51,378 nucleotides of DNA from JANMDU01 sp043777675 (GCA_043777675.1 JAYWHR010000029.1:1-51378); one strand, 5' to 3'. Shown: positions 26,438-35,896, counted from the stretch's first letter. The notes: generated by a model from the letters alone, not told the origin. Program-made: numbers and translations.

Positions 26438-28516
26438 ATGATTTCTCTCAAAAACATCACGCTGCGTCGCGCAGCCAAAGTCCTGCTGTCTGATTGCAGC
26501 GCCACCATCCAGCCCGGCGAAAAAGTGGCCTTGGTCGGGCGCAATGGTGCGGGCAAATCGAGCCTGTTTGCCTTGCTCACTGGCGAGTTGCACGAAGACA
26601 AAGGCGATTTTTTCATGCCCAGCGGCTGGCGTATGGCGCAAGTATTGCAGCACATGCCCGAGACGGAAGACACAGCGACAGAGTTCGTGCTCACGGGTGA
26701 TACGCGCTTGACTGAGCTGTATGCCGAGCTTGCTACTTGGGAGCAGCACGAAGATCAAAACGAAGCTGGAAATCACATTGCTGAAATGTATGAAAAGCTT
26801 GGTCACGCTGGCGCAAATGATGCGAAAGCCAGAGCGCAAGCTTTGATTCTTGGCCTTGGCTTTACGGCCGATGAGCTGGAAAAGCCCGTGAACAGCTTCT
26901 CTGGCGGCTGGCGCATGCGCTTGCAGCTCGCTCGCGCCTTGATGTGCCCGGCTGATTTGCTGTTACTCGATGAGCCCACTAACCATTTGGATCTCGATGC
27001 GCTCGTTTGGCTAGAGAGTTGGCTCACGCGCTTTGAAGGTACGATGGTGGTGATCAGTCACGATCGTGAATTTCTCGATGCCGTCACGAAGGTGACCTTG
27101 CATATTGAAAATAATCAAGTCACGCGATACGGCGGGAATTACTCGTGGTTTGAAGAGCAGCGTATCTTGCGCATGGAGCAGCAGCAAGCCGCATTTGGTA
27201 AGCAGCAAGAAAAAATTGCACATCTGCAAAGCTTTATTGATCGCTTTAAAGCCAAGGCCAGTAAAGCCAAGCAAGCGCAAAGCCGCGTGAAAGCGCTGGA
27301 GCGCATGGAGCGCATTGCACCGATGCTCACCTCAGCCGATTTCCAGTTTGAATTCCGCGAGCCGCAAAATATTCCCAATCCGATGCTCTCCATCACTGAT
27401 GCCACGCTGGGCTATCAGATCGAGACCGATGGAAAAATAGAATCTTTACCGATCTTGGCTGGCCTCACGCGCTCCGTGATGGCAGGCCAACGCATCGGCA
27501 TATTGGGCGCAAACGGTCAAGGCAAATCCACCTTCGTGAAAACAGTGGCCAAGCAACTCGCGCCGCTGGGCGGCACAATGACCGAGGGCAAAGGTTTGTC
27601 CATTGGCTATTTTGCGCAGCAAGAGCTCGATGTGTTGCATGAGGCCAGTACGCCTCTGGAGCATATGACTCGGCTTGCAAAGGACGTGGGGCCGCCTGGC
27701 CGCGAGCAAGAGCTGCGCAATTTCTTGGGCACTTTCATATTCAACGGCGATATGGTTAATCAAGCCGTAGGCAGCATGAGCGGCGGTGAAAAAGCTCGTC
27801 TTGTATTAGCCATGGTCGTCTGGCAAAAGCCCAATTTACTGCTCCTTGATGAGCCGACCAATCATTTAGACCTCACTACCCGGGAAGCGCTACAAATGGC
27901 GCTCAATGAATTTGAAGGTACGGTGATGCTGGTCAGCCATGATCGCGCCTTGCTGCGCAGTGTGTGCGATGAATTCTGGCTGGTTGGCAGCGGTGTGGTC
28001 AAGCCCTTTGACGGCGATCTGGATGATTATCAAAAATACCTGCTCGATATGGCCAAGCAGCGCCGCGAGAGTTTATCTGCTCGCAATAGAGCGCAGGCGT
28101 TGGAAAAAAAGCCCGCTGCAGCAGCTCCTCCAGCGCCTGTGATCACCGCACCCATTGCTATTCATTCGATAGCACCTTACGCAGAACCTATGCCGGCTAC
28201 CGCCCCAAAAGACTCTAAAATTGAGCCGGAAACTCTGTTCAAAAGCAAAGAGCAGCGCCAGCACGAAGCGCGAGAGCGCTCTGCTTTGGCCGAAAAAACC
28301 AAACCCCTTAAAACCCGCCTGAAACAATTTGAAGACAGCATTGCCGTGCTCAAAGCCGAACAGGAAACTTTGCATACCAAGCTGATGAATGCACTGCCCA
28401 GCGCTGAGTTGATAGAAGCCAACAAACGTTTGGCGGCTATCGCCTCTGAGATCGAAGACACAGAGTGGAAATGGCTGGAAGTCTCTGAGCGAATTGAAGG
28501 TCTGGAAACGGCCTGA
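26438..28516 (+). CDS. ABC-F family ATPase (YheS-like)
   Basis: The 692-residue protein has two ABC modules and no membrane segments, as in ABC-F proteins, which act on the ribosome. The first Walker A is GRNGAGKSS with signature FSGGWRMR and LLLDEPTNHLDL; the second is GANGQGKST with MSGGEKAR and LLLDEPTNHLDL. A helical linker (about 225-290) joins them and the C-terminus holds a predicted coiled coil. ATG 26438 is the likely start; the frame is open upstream to 26408. Between module 2 and the coiled coil lies AIHSIAPYAEPMPAT, encoded by palindromic element copy 7. Confidence 0.93.
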   Translation: MISLKNITLRRAAKVLLSDCSATIQPGEKVALVGRNGAGKSSLFALLTGELHEDKGDFFMPSGWRMAQVLQHMPETEDTATEFVLTGDTRLTELYAELATWEQHEDQNEAGNHIAEMYEKLGHAGANDAKARAQALILGLGFTADELEKPVNSFSGGWRMRLQLARALMCPADLLLLDEPTNHLDLDALVWLESWLTRFEGTMVVISHDREFLDAVTKVTLHIENNQVTRYGGNYSWFEEQRILRMEQQQAAFGKQQEKIAHLQSFIDRFKAKASKAKQAQSRVKALERMERIAPMLTSADFQFEFREPQNIPNPMLSITDATLGYQIETDGKIESLPILAGLTRSVMAGQRIGILGANGQGKSTFVKTVAKQLAPLGGTMTEGKGLSIGYFAQQELDVLHEASTPLEHMTRLAKDVGPPGREQELRNFLGTFIFNGDMVNQAVGSMSGGEKARLVLAMVVWQKPNLLLLDEPTNHLDLTTREALQMALNEFEGTVMLVSHDRALLRSVCDEFWLVGSGVVKPFDGDLDDYQKYLLDMAKQRRESLSARNRAQALEKKPAAAAPPAPVITAPIAIHSIAPYAEPMPATAPKDSKIEPETLFKSKEQRQHEARERSALAEKTKPLKTRLKQFEDSIAVLKAEQETLHTKLMNALPSAELIEANKRLAAIASEIEDTEWKWLEVSERIEGLETA
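28157..28210 (+). repeat. RCTAT/GCCGGC palindromic element, copy 7 (inside the ABC-F gene)
   Basis: GCTAT-N7-ATAGC starts at 28157 and GCCGGCTAC at 28192, spacing 35 nt. It is read in sense as AIHSIAPYAEPMPAT within a low-complexity linker. Confidence 0.88.
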
Positions 28517-28636
28517 TGCCATCTGCTGGGTGCCTGCTGGATCATTGGACTTAAATGGGTCGTGCGTTTAGTGTAAAGTCACTTGCCGTTAGGCAAATTC
28601 ATGACCTAATGCATCAACCCTTGAGGAGAAAAACAT

Positions 28637-28912
28637 ATGATGAGCATCATCGGAACGATTGTTATTGGCTTTATCGTTGGCCTGATTGCACGCGCGCTCA
28701 AACCCGGAGACGACAAAATCGGCTTGATCATGACTGCCGTTCTTGGCGTTGCAGGCTCATTTATCGCCACCTATGCGGGCTCAGCGCTTGGGCTCTACAA
28801 ACAAGGTGCTGCAGCCGGTTTCATTGCTTCCGTCGTAGGCGCGATCATCCTGCTCGTGATCTACAGCTTGGTCACCAAGAAATCTGGTGGTGATAGTGGC
28901 GCCAGCACCTGA
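28637..28912 (+). CDS. GlsB/YeaQ/YmgE family small membrane protein
   Basis: The 91-residue protein is nearly all hydrophobic, with three membrane segments and the family start IGTIVIGFIVGLIARALKPG followed by a Gly-rich helix pair. Members are annotated as transglycosylase-associated stress proteins; the function is not settled. GAGGAG at 28623-28628 lies 8 nt before ATG 28637; a second ATG at 28640 is equally possible. The next gene overlaps its end by 26 nt, suggesting coupling. Confidence 0.88.
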   Translation: MMSIIGTIVIGFIVGLIARALKPGDDKIGLIMTAVLGVAGSFIATYAGSALGLYKQGAAAGFIASVVGAIILLVIYSLVTKKSGGDSGAST

Positions 28913-29396
28913 TTCCACTGCCGGGCTTTCCGCTGCCCTCACAGCGGCACAAGCGCGCGCGCGCAAGCTGATCGCTAAACGCGCGCTCATAGCAGCCGCT
29001 GCAGGGGCTGTACCGCTGCCGGGATTGGATTGGGCCGTTGATGCGGCTCTCCTATCCAAGCTCATCCCAAAAATAAACGAAGAATTCGGTCTCGCGCCGC
29101 ATCAAATCGCCAAACTCCCCACGCATCAGCGCGAGCGCGTGCAAACAGCTATCACCTTGGTCGGCGGCGCACTTCTTGGCAAGCTCATCACCAAAAGCTT
29201 AGTCCTGCGCGCAATGAAAGCCGTGGGCGTGCGCTTGACTGCTGCACAAGTTGCTAAATTCGTCCCGCTTGCAGGCCAAGCCGCTAGCGCCGCTTTGAAT
29301 TACGCCGCGCTTCGTTGGCTAGGAGAGCAACACATCAAAGATTGTTTGCGCGTGGTGCAAGAAGCGCAATTGCAGCTTGCTTCCCCATTGCGTTAA
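28887..29396 (+). CDS. Hypothetical hydrophobic protein, possibly DUF697-like
   Basis: The 169-residue protein has an Ala/Arg-rich amphipathic N-terminus, then hydrophobic helices with GAVPLPGLDWAVDAALL (the VPxPGxD pattern seen in DUF697/EcsC-type membrane proteins) and ITLVGGALLGKLITKSL. No firm family can be assigned. The start is uncertain: GTG codons at 28887, 28890 and 28896 are all possible, and the first overlaps the preceding gene by 26 nt. It ends just before the tRNA-Val terminator on the opposite strand. Confidence 0.6.
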   Translation: MVIVAPAPDSTAGLSAALTAAQARARKLIAKRALIAAAAGAVPLPGLDWAVDAALLSKLIPKINEEFGLAPHQIAKLPTHQRERVQTAITLVGGALLGKLITKSLVLRAMKAVGVRLTAAQVAKFVPLAGQAASAALNYAALRWLGEQHIKDCLRVVQEAQLQLASPLR

Positions 29397-29401
29397 AAAA
29401 C

Positions 29402-29433
29402 AAAAAAGCCTTGTGTTTTGCAACACAAGGCTT
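29402..29433 (-). terminator. Terminator downstream of tRNA-Val
   Basis: AAGCCTTGTGTT (29406-29417) pairs with AACACAAGGCTT (29422-29433) around a 4-nt loop. On the minus strand it is followed by a T-run (A-run 29402-29407) and lies 14 nt past the tRNA 3' end. It may serve convergent transcription from the plus strand too. Confidence 0.85.
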
Positions 29434-29447
29434 GGATGCTTCGGGAT

Positions 29448-29522
29448 TGGTGGGCGATACATGGATCGAACATGTGACCCCTGCAGTGTGAATGCAGTGC
29501 TCTACCGCTGAGCTAATCGCCC
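29448..29522 (-). tRNA. tRNA-Val (anticodon CAC)
   Basis: On the minus strand a 75-nt cloverleaf with encoded CCA is seen: acceptor GGGCGAT pairs with ATCGCCC, D arm GCTC...GAGC, anticodon stem CTGCA/TGCAG with loop TTCACAC (anticodon CAC, reading GTG), and T loop TTCGATC. Discriminator base is A. Confidence 0.95.
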
Positions 29523-29545
29523 GAAGCGAGAATTATACATCGGGG

Positions 29546-29845
29546 TTACCCTCCGCCGCGCTGCATGTAAAGATCAAAGCGCTTCATAAATGTATAGCGC
29601 TGATGCTCATCTACACCATCAAAACGAAAGCTCACAAGCAAGCGAGGCAACTTAAACAATGCGATGCGGCGGAGCTCTCCTGTTTGCCAGAAAATGTCAA
29701 GTCGACCAGCACCTATTTGGGCGTGGGCACTATTGGATTTCTGTTCCCACTTCACTCCCCCGATGGCTTCTGGTAGCCAGCCGAGCCATTCGGTTTCTGT
29801 GCAGCCCATTTCTCGGTCAAACTGGGCTGGATAGTGGCTTTGCAT
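29546..29845 (-). CDS. Conserved hypothetical protein upstream of tRNA-Val
   Basis: The 99-residue protein is acidic to neutral, without membrane segments or signal. It ends RRIALFKLPRLLVSFRFDGV...FMKRFDLYMQRGGG; the pattern looks like a compact conserved protein of Burkholderiales rather than a random frame. It stops 23 nt before tRNA-Val on the same strand and may be cotranscribed with it. I do not know its function. The 253 bp between its start and the TetR gene hold no gene; only a short CTTTTGCCA tandem repeat (about 30008-30025) and the operator-like site below are visible. Confidence 0.65.
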   Translation of the reverse strand: MQSHYPAQFDREMGCTETEWLGWLPEAIGGVKWEQKSNSAHAQIGAGRLDIFWQTGELRRIALFKLPRLLVSFRFDGVDEHQRYTFMKRFDLYMQRGGG

Positions 29846-30074
29846 GGGGTTTCAAGTTGGGGAAACAGCTAATTGCTAGGGTGGTCTCAAATCCAAGTGC
29901 TGCACCATGAGTCTAATGGATAGCTACAGGTCTTGAGTTGGACTTGGAATCACCAACTCGATAAACCTCATAGATGACTTGATAAAAACTGGACAGTTCA
30001 TTGACTGCTGACACTTTTGCCACTTTTGCCACTTCCGCCAGATGCGGTTGACCTCATGCTAAAAATCAACTACA

Positions 30075-30097
30075 TTACTAACCAGTCAGTCATTAAT
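30075..30097 (+). promoter_or_regulatory. Candidate operator of the TetR-type regulator
   Basis: TTACTAACCAGTCAGTCATTA immediately before the tetR start (ATG 30099) contains repeated CAGTCAGTCA inside partly symmetric TTA/TAA flanks, similar to operators of AcrR-like regulators that precede RND operons. Binding by the product of the next gene is inferred. Confidence 0.4.
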
Positions 30098-30098
30098 T

Positions 30099-30800
30099 AT
30101 GTCCAACATCTCAGCTGCCACAGAACCAACTGAGCGCCCTGAAAAGCGTGAGCGGCGCAAGGAAGCCCGCCCTGGCGAGCTGCTGGCTGCGGCATTGGAT
30201 CTCTTTGTGGAAAAGGGCTTTGCATCCACGCGGGCTGAGGAAGTTGCTCAGCGCGCTGGCGTATCCAAAGGCACGTTGTTTTTATATTTTCCGAGCAAAG
30301 ATGAGCTGTTTAAAGCCGTGGTGCGAGAGCACATTGCCGGCACGATCAAAGATGCGTTTGGTGAGCTGCAAAGTTTCCCCGGCACGAGTACTGAGCTGGT
30401 GCTTTACCTGATGATTCAGTGGTGGGAACGTTATGGCAACACAAAAGCTTCAGGCATTAGCAAACTCATGATGAGCGAGGCAGGCAATTTTCCTGAGCTT
30501 GCTGAGTTTTATCAAAACGAGGTGATCATCCCCGGGCATCGCTTGATTCAAATGGTGATAGATCGCGGTATCGCCTCGGGGGAATTTCGCCAAGTGGATG
30601 TGGAGTATGCGGTGTTCAGCATCCTCGCGCCCATTATGTTTTTGATCATGTGGAAGCATTCGCTGTCCGGTTGCTGCCCTTCGGGTGAAAAAATTGAACC
30701 GTTGCGCTACCTTGCAGTGCAGGCCGACATTGTGGCGAAGGGTCTCCTCCATCCTAACTTTACTTCTCAGACATCTCTATCATCTACAAACAAACCATGA
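30099..30800 (+). CDS. TetR/AcrR family transcriptional regulator
   Basis: The 233-residue protein has an N-terminal TetR helix-turn-helix (about 20-70, ASTRAEEVAQRAGVSKGTLFLYFPSKDELF) and a ligand-binding C-terminal helical domain. It heads an efflux operon and overlaps the adaptor gene by 4 nt (ATGA), so it probably represses the whole unit and responds to a pump substrate. The inducer is unknown. Confidence 0.92.
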   Translation: MSNISAATEPTERPEKRERRKEARPGELLAAALDLFVEKGFASTRAEEVAQRAGVSKGTLFLYFPSKDELFKAVVREHIAGTIKDAFGELQSFPGTSTELVLYLMIQWWERYGNTKASGISKLMMSEAGNFPELAEFYQNEVIIPGHRLIQMVIDRGIASGEFRQVDVEYAVFSILAPIMFLIMWKHSLSGCCPSGEKIEPLRYLAVQADIVAKGLLHPNFTSQTSLSSTNKP

Positions 30801-31975
30801 AGAGTTCGACCAAATGGATATTGGGTGCCATCGCCCTCGTACTTATTGCTGGCGGCGCAGCTCGCGTATTGGCAAAGCGGCAATCTGCGCCCGCGCCTGC
30901 GGCTGCCGTCAAAGCAGAGCCATTCATTGAGCTGACTGCAGGCGATGTGTTTACCGTTCAAAGCATGGAGCTGTCGCAAGGTGTTCCGATTTCGGGTTCG
31001 CTCAAAGCTGTGAATTCCGCGCTGGTGAAAGCGCGTGTGGCGGGCGAATTGCAGGGCTTGACTGTGCGTGAAGGTGATGCGGTGAAAGCCGGGCAAATCA
31101 TTGCTCGCGTGGATAGCAGCGAATACGCCGCCCGCGTTCGTCAATCACAAGAGACGGCTGAGGCTGCCAAAGCTCAGATCGATATTGCGCAGCGCAGCTT
31201 TGACAATAACAAAGCATTGGTTGATCAGGGCTTTATCTCGCGCACGGCGCTCGATACCTCTGTGGCCTCACTGCAATCGGCGCAAGCCAACCACAAAGCC
31301 GCATTGGCTGGGCTGGATGTGGCACGCAAATCTGTGCAAGACACCGTACTCACTGCGCCGATCCAAGGCATCATCTCTCAGCGCCTTGCCCAGCCGGGCG
31401 AGCGCGTGGGCATTGATGCGCGGGTGGTAGAGATTGTAGATTTGAGCCGCCTAGAGTTAGAAGCACCCTTAGCGGCAGCTGATTCCGTGCAAGTGCGCGT
31501 CGGGCAAACGGCGCGGCTCAAGATGGAAGGCCATACACAGGAGATCGCAGCCACCGTGACCCGTATCAACCCCAGCGCCTCAGCCAGCAGCCGCAGCGTG
31601 CTGGTCTATCTGAGCGTGGCGACACTTCCTGGCTTGCGCCAAGGCTTGTTTGCGCAAGGCTCGCTCGATACAGTGAAGGAAACAGTATTAGCCGTGCCAA
31701 TATCCGCCGTACGCACCGACAAACCTCAGCCCTATGTGCAGCTCATTCAAAACAACCGCATCGTGCATCAAACGGTGGAGATGGGAGGGCGCGGCGAGGG
31801 CACAGGTGCGTATGTGGGGATCACCATGGTTGCTATTAAAAACATAGCTGCTGGCGCAATGATTACGCCGGCTAGCACCGGAAATCTTCGTGAAAATACA
31901 CAAGTATCTTTGCCCGGCAGCAAGCCAGCATCCACCAAGCCCGCAGCATCTGCAGCGTCTGGCGCAGCGAGCTAA
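30797..31975 (+). CDS. RND efflux periplasmic adaptor subunit
   Basis: The 392-residue protein is a membrane fusion protein with an N-terminal membrane anchor (about 7-25), biotinyl-lipoyl half-motifs around GELQGLTVREGDAVKAGQIIARVDS, a helical hairpin (about 110-170), the second lipoyl half (VLTAPIQGIISQR) and beta-barrel. It bridges the RND pump and an outer-membrane channel. Near the C-terminus AIKNIAAGAMITPAS is encoded by palindromic element copy 8, in the membrane-proximal domain before the tail. It is transcribed with tetR and the pump gene. Confidence 0.93.
   Translation: MKSSTKWILGAIALVLIAGGAARVLAKRQSAPAPAAAVKAEPFIELTAGDVFTVQSMELSQGVPISGSLKAVNSALVKARVAGELQGLTVREGDAVKAGQIIARVDSSEYAARVRQSQETAEAAKAQIDIAQRSFDNNKALVDQGFISRTALDTSVASLQSAQANHKAALAGLDVARKSVQDTVLTAPIQGIISQRLAQPGERVGIDARVVEIVDLSRLELEAPLAAADSVQVRVGQTARLKMEGHTQEIAATVTRINPSASASSRSVLVYLSVATLPGLRQGLFAQGSLDTVKETVLAVPISAVRTDKPQPYVQLIQNNRIVHQTVEMGGRGEGTGAYVGITMVAIKNIAAGAMITPASTGNLRENTQVSLPGSKPASTKPAASAASGAAS
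31832..31885 (+). repeat. RCTAT/GCCGGC palindromic element, copy 8 (inside the RND adaptor gene)
   Basis: GCTAT-N7-ATAGC starts at 31832 and GCCGGCTAG at 31867, spacing 35 nt. It is read in sense as AIKNIAAGAMITPAS, the same frame as copies 3 and 7. Confidence 0.9.
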
Positions 31976-31980
31976 AGAAT

Positions 31981-34900
31981 ATGTGGTTCACCCGCGTAAG
32001 CCTGCAAAACCCGGTCTTCGCCACCATGATGATGCTGGCGCTGATGGTGCTGGGCATTTTTAGTTACCAGCGGCTAAAGGTCGATCAGTTCCCTGCCATT
32101 GATTTTCCTGTGGTGATAGTGGCCACAGACTATCCCGGCGCTGCGCCCGAGATCGTCGAGACAGAAGTTTCTAAAAAGATCGAAGAAGCCGTCAACTCGA
32201 TTGCTGGCATCAACGCCCTCACCTCGCGCAGCTACGAAGGCTCTTCGGTGGTGGTGATTGAATTTCAGCTCAACATCAATGGCCGCAAAGCTGCTGACGA
32301 TGTGCGCGAAAAAGTAGCTGCCGTGCGCCCAAGCTTACGCACTGAAGTGAAAGAACCACGCGTGTTGCGCTTTGATCCTTCTGCGCGATCCGTGTGGTCA
32401 GTGGCCGTGTTGCCGCAAAAAACAGCTGACGGCAAAACCATGAGCGGCGTTGAGCTGACCAATTGGGCAGATCAAAATCTTAAAAAACGCTTGGAAAATG
32501 TGCGAGGCGTAGGCTCCGTGGCGCTTGTCGGCGCGACCAAACGCGAGATCAATATTTACCTTAATCCTCAAGCGCTTGAAGCCTACGGCATCAGCGGTGA
32601 TCAGGTCGCCAGTGCGATCCGCAATGAAAATCAAGATTTGCCGATCGGCGCTGTGCGCTCCATCGCCCAAGAGCGGGTCGTTCAGGTGCAAGCGCGAGTA
32701 CAGCGGCCAGAGGATTTTGCCAAAATCATCGTGGCACGCAAGGGCTTGACGAACGCTGGGCAAGCCAGCGGTGGTGCCGCCATCACAGTCGGCCAGCTCG
32801 CTCGCATTGCCGATGGCGCACAAGAAGCTGAGAATCTAGCGCTGTACAACGGCGAGCGCACCTTGCTACTCTCAGTGCAAAAGTCACAAGACGAAAACAC
32901 GATTGATGTGGTCGATGGCCTGAAAAAGACGATTGCCGAGATGGAAAAGCAGCTGCCGCCAGGCATCAAGCTGCAAGAGATTCAAGACAATTCGCGCTCG
33001 ATTCGCTTGTCGGTCAACAACGTGCGGCAAACTTTGATCGAAGGCGCATTCCTGACGATTCTCATCGTCTTCCTCTTCCTCAATTCATGGCGCTCCACCG
33101 TGATCACCGGCCTGACACTGCCGATTGCATTAATCGGTACGTTTTTGTTCATGAATATGTTCGGCTTCACGATCAACATGATCACGCTCATGGCCTTGTC
33201 GCTCTGCGTGGGTTTGTTGATTGACGATGCGATTGTGGTGCGAGAAAACATCGTGCGGCATATCCAAATGGGCAAAACGCCTTACCAAGCCTCGCTAGAT
33301 GGCACGCAAGAAATTGGCCTGGCCGTATTGGCCACCACGTTTTCTATCGTGGCCGTATTTTTGCCGATTGGCTTTATGGGCGGCATCATCGGCAAATTCT
33401 TTCACGAGTTTGGCATCACGATTGTGGCCGCCGTGATGATCTCCATGTTTGTGAGTTTCACGCTTGATCCCATGATGTCATCTATTTGGCACGATCCGGC
33501 GATTGATGAACACGGCAAACCCTTCAAACCCGTGACGTGGTACGACAAAACCATTGGCCGCGTCACGCATGCTTTCGAGCGCGGCACTGACAAGCTGGGC
33601 GATGGTTACACCAGAATTTTGCGCTGGAGCTTGAAGTGGAAAAAAACCACCCTGCTCCTCGCCTTGATCACTTTCGCAGTCAGCATTGCCATGACGCGCT
33701 TGCTGGGCACAGAGTTTGTGCCCAAAGCAGATTTTGGGGAAAGTAACATCAGCTTTTACACACCGGTAGGCTCATCGCTCGAAGCCACAGAAGCCAAAGT
33801 CAAACAAGTTGAGGCCATTGTCCGCGAGCGCCCAGAAGTGCGCTACACACTTTCCACCATCAACACCGGCAACGCACAAGGCAAGATTTACGCTAACGTA
33901 TATGTGCGGATGTCAAATCGCAAAGAGCGCGTTCAGACGGTGGATCAAATTTCATCAGATCTGCGTGAGCGTTTGCGCTCAGTGGCCGGTATCGTCGTCA
34001 CGCAAGCAGGCACGCTTGATGCTGTGGGCGGCAACAAGCAAATTGAAGTGGCCATCAAAGGCACAGATCTCAAAGAGCTGGAGCGAATTACTGTGCAGGT
34101 GTTGGCCAAGCTGCGCGATACGCCCGGTTTGGTCGATTTAGATTCGAGCGTCAAACCTGCCAAGCCCACCATTGAAGTGGATGTGCGACGCGAAGTGGCT
34201 TCTGATTTGGGGCTCACTACCGCGCAAATCGGCTCGAGCTTGCGCACACTTGTGGCCGGCCAAACGGTAGGCAATTGGCGCGCGCCAGACGATCAAACCT
34301 ATGATGTCAACGTACGCCTTGCGCCCGATGCCCGCAACACACCGCAAGATCTGGAGCGCCTGCCATTTGCGTTGGGCACGAATGCCGATGGCAGTTCGCG
34401 CGTGGTGCGGCTCAACCAAGTGGCAACAGTGCGCGAGGCCACGGGCCCCAATCAAATTAACCGTCGCGATCTCACGCGAGAAGTGGCCATCAATGCCAAC
34501 GTGTATGGCCGCGCTGCGGGCGAAGTCTCTGCCGATATCCGCAAGACACTTGATGAGATCACCATGCCGCCCGGCTACAGCTACCAGTTTGGCGGTAGCA
34601 CGAAAAACATGGCTGAGTCGTTTAACTACGCCATCTCCGCGCTGGCGCTGGCCGTGATCTTCATTTACATGATCTTGGCCAGCCAATTCAAAAGCTTTTT
34701 GCAGCCGCTCGCGCTCATGACGGCACTGCCGCTCACATTGATTGGCGTGGTGCTAGCGCTGCTTGCGTTTAATTCCACGCTGTCGATGTTTTCAGTGATT
34801 GGCGTGATTATGTTGATGGGCTTGGTCACGAAGAATGCGATTCTTTTAGTGGATTTTGCGATTCGCTCAAGAGAAGCTGGCATGGATCGTGTGGAAGCGC

Positions 34901-35181
34901 TGTTGCTGGCCGCCAAAGTGCGACTGCGCCCGATTTTGATGACGACACTGGCGATGATCTTTGGCATGGTGCCTCTGGCGTTTGCGCTATCAGAAGGCTC
35001 AGAGCAGCGTGCGCCGATGGGGCAAGCGGTGATCGGTGGCGTGATCACCTCATCCCTGCTCACCTTGGTCGTCGTGCCTGTGGCTTATTGCTATATGGAC
35101 GATCTGGCAAACTGGTTCAAGCGGCTGTTTGGCGTGACGCCACAGACTAAAATTAAGGGTTTGCCGCAGTCGGCAGAATAA
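31981..35181 (+). CDS. RND family efflux pump, inner membrane permease
   Basis: This 1066-residue permease is full length for the HAE-1/AcrB-like group. It starts WFTRVSLQNPVFATMMMLALMVLGIFSYQRLKVDQFP-like, has two large periplasmic loops and 12 membrane helices, and the proton-relay DD pair in TM4 (LCVGLLIDDAIVVREN). The second half repeats the pattern with IMLMGLVTKNAILLVDF. It uses the proton gradient to export hydrophobic compounds with the adaptor encoded just upstream and probably the TolC-family protein downstream. The substrate is not predictable from sequence. Confidence 0.96.
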   Translation: MWFTRVSLQNPVFATMMMLALMVLGIFSYQRLKVDQFPAIDFPVVIVATDYPGAAPEIVETEVSKKIEEAVNSIAGINALTSRSYEGSSVVVIEFQLNINGRKAADDVREKVAAVRPSLRTEVKEPRVLRFDPSARSVWSVAVLPQKTADGKTMSGVELTNWADQNLKKRLENVRGVGSVALVGATKREINIYLNPQALEAYGISGDQVASAIRNENQDLPIGAVRSIAQERVVQVQARVQRPEDFAKIIVARKGLTNAGQASGGAAITVGQLARIADGAQEAENLALYNGERTLLLSVQKSQDENTIDVVDGLKKTIAEMEKQLPPGIKLQEIQDNSRSIRLSVNNVRQTLIEGAFLTILIVFLFLNSWRSTVITGLTLPIALIGTFLFMNMFGFTINMITLMALSLCVGLLIDDAIVVRENIVRHIQMGKTPYQASLDGTQEIGLAVLATTFSIVAVFLPIGFMGGIIGKFFHEFGITIVAAVMISMFVSFTLDPMMSSIWHDPAIDEHGKPFKPVTWYDKTIGRVTHAFERGTDKLGDGYTRILRWSLKWKKTTLLLALITFAVSIAMTRLLGTEFVPKADFGESNISFYTPVGSSLEATEAKVKQVEAIVRERPEVRYTLSTINTGNAQGKIYANVYVRMSNRKERVQTVDQISSDLRERLRSVAGIVVTQAGTLDAVGGNKQIEVAIKGTDLKELERITVQVLAKLRDTPGLVDLDSSVKPAKPTIEVDVRREVASDLGLTTAQIGSSLRTLVAGQTVGNWRAPDDQTYDVNVRLAPDARNTPQDLERLPFALGTNADGSSRVVRLNQVATVREATGPNQINRRDLTREVAINANVYGRAAGEVSADIRKTLDEITMPPGYSYQFGGSTKNMAESFNYAISALALAVIFIYMILASQFKSFLQPLALMTALPLTLIGVVLALLAFNSTLSMFSVIGVIMLMGLVTKNAILLVDFAIRSREAGMDRVEALLLAAKVRLRPILMTTLAMIFGMVPLAFALSEGSEQRAPMGQAVIGGVITSSLLTLVVVPVAYCYMDDLANWFKRLFGVTPQTKIKGLPQSAE

Positions 35182-35204
35182 ATCGTATTTTGAGAAGAAT
35201 CACC

Positions 35205-35873
35205 ATGAATTTCGAACAAGCCCGTTTCAATATGATTGAGCAGCAAATCCGCCCTTGGGATGTGCTCGATCAAGCCGTTTTGCAATTGCTCGCCACGATA
35301 AAGCGCGAAGATTTTGTACCGTTGGCTTACAAGCAAGTCGCCTTTACGGATATGGAAATACCCCTGCAAACTGGCAGCAAAGATGGCTTGATCATGCTCG
35401 CGCCAAAGGTGGAAGCCCGCATGCTGCAAGATTTGGCTGTGCACAAACATGAAAAAGTGCTGGAAATCGGCACAGGCAGCGGCTATATGGCAGCCCTTCT
35501 CGCGCACAAAGCCCAGCGCGTGATCTCGTTAGAAATCAACGAAGCTCAAGCACAAACCGCCCGCGCTAATCTGCAAAAAGCAGGCATTCATAACTGCGAA
35601 GTTCGCATCGCTGATGGCTCAAAAGTTGATTTGAGTGTGGATGGCCCTTTTGATGTGATCGTGCTCTCCGGCTCGGTGGCTAGCGTGCCGAGCAGCTTAA
35701 AAGCCCTGCTCAAACCAGGTGGTCGATTGGCCGCCATTGTGGGCAATGAGCCAGTGATGTGCGCTACGTTTATCACAAAAGCACAAGACGGCAGCTTTGT
35801 AACCACCCAGCCTTGGGACACACTTGCTCCTCGCCTGCTGGGTTTTGCTGATACGCCAAAATTTAGCTTTTAA
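35205..35873 (+). CDS. Protein-L-isoaspartate O-methyltransferase family protein
   Basis: The 222-residue protein starts MNFEQARFNMIEQQIRPWDV, the family start, and has the SAM-binding VLEIGTGSGYMAALLA and the later GPFDVIVLSGSVA. True Pcm repairs isoaspartyl residues; this subgroup, found in efflux/tolC contexts in Burkholderiales, may have another substrate. ATG 35205 is chosen over the upstream TTG at 35190 because of the conserved start and a GAGAAG site 7-12 nt ahead. It lies 23 nt after the pump gene. Confidence 0.88.
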   Translation: MNFEQARFNMIEQQIRPWDVLDQAVLQLLATIKREDFVPLAYKQVAFTDMEIPLQTGSKDGLIMLAPKVEARMLQDLAVHKHEKVLEIGTGSGYMAALLAHKAQRVISLEINEAQAQTARANLQKAGIHNCEVRIADGSKVDLSVDGPFDVIVLSGSVASVPSSLKALLKPGGRLAAIVGNEPVMCATFITKAQDGSFVTTQPWDTLAPRLLGFADTPKFSF

Positions 35874-35896
35874 GCTTTCTGCCTGTGGCCATCAGC

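Noticed and set aside
30330..30350. IAGTIKDA in the TetR regulator as another repeat-encoded peptide
   Set aside because: The GCCGGC is present, but no stem is found at the fixed 35-nt distance, and the segment fits a normal TetR helix.
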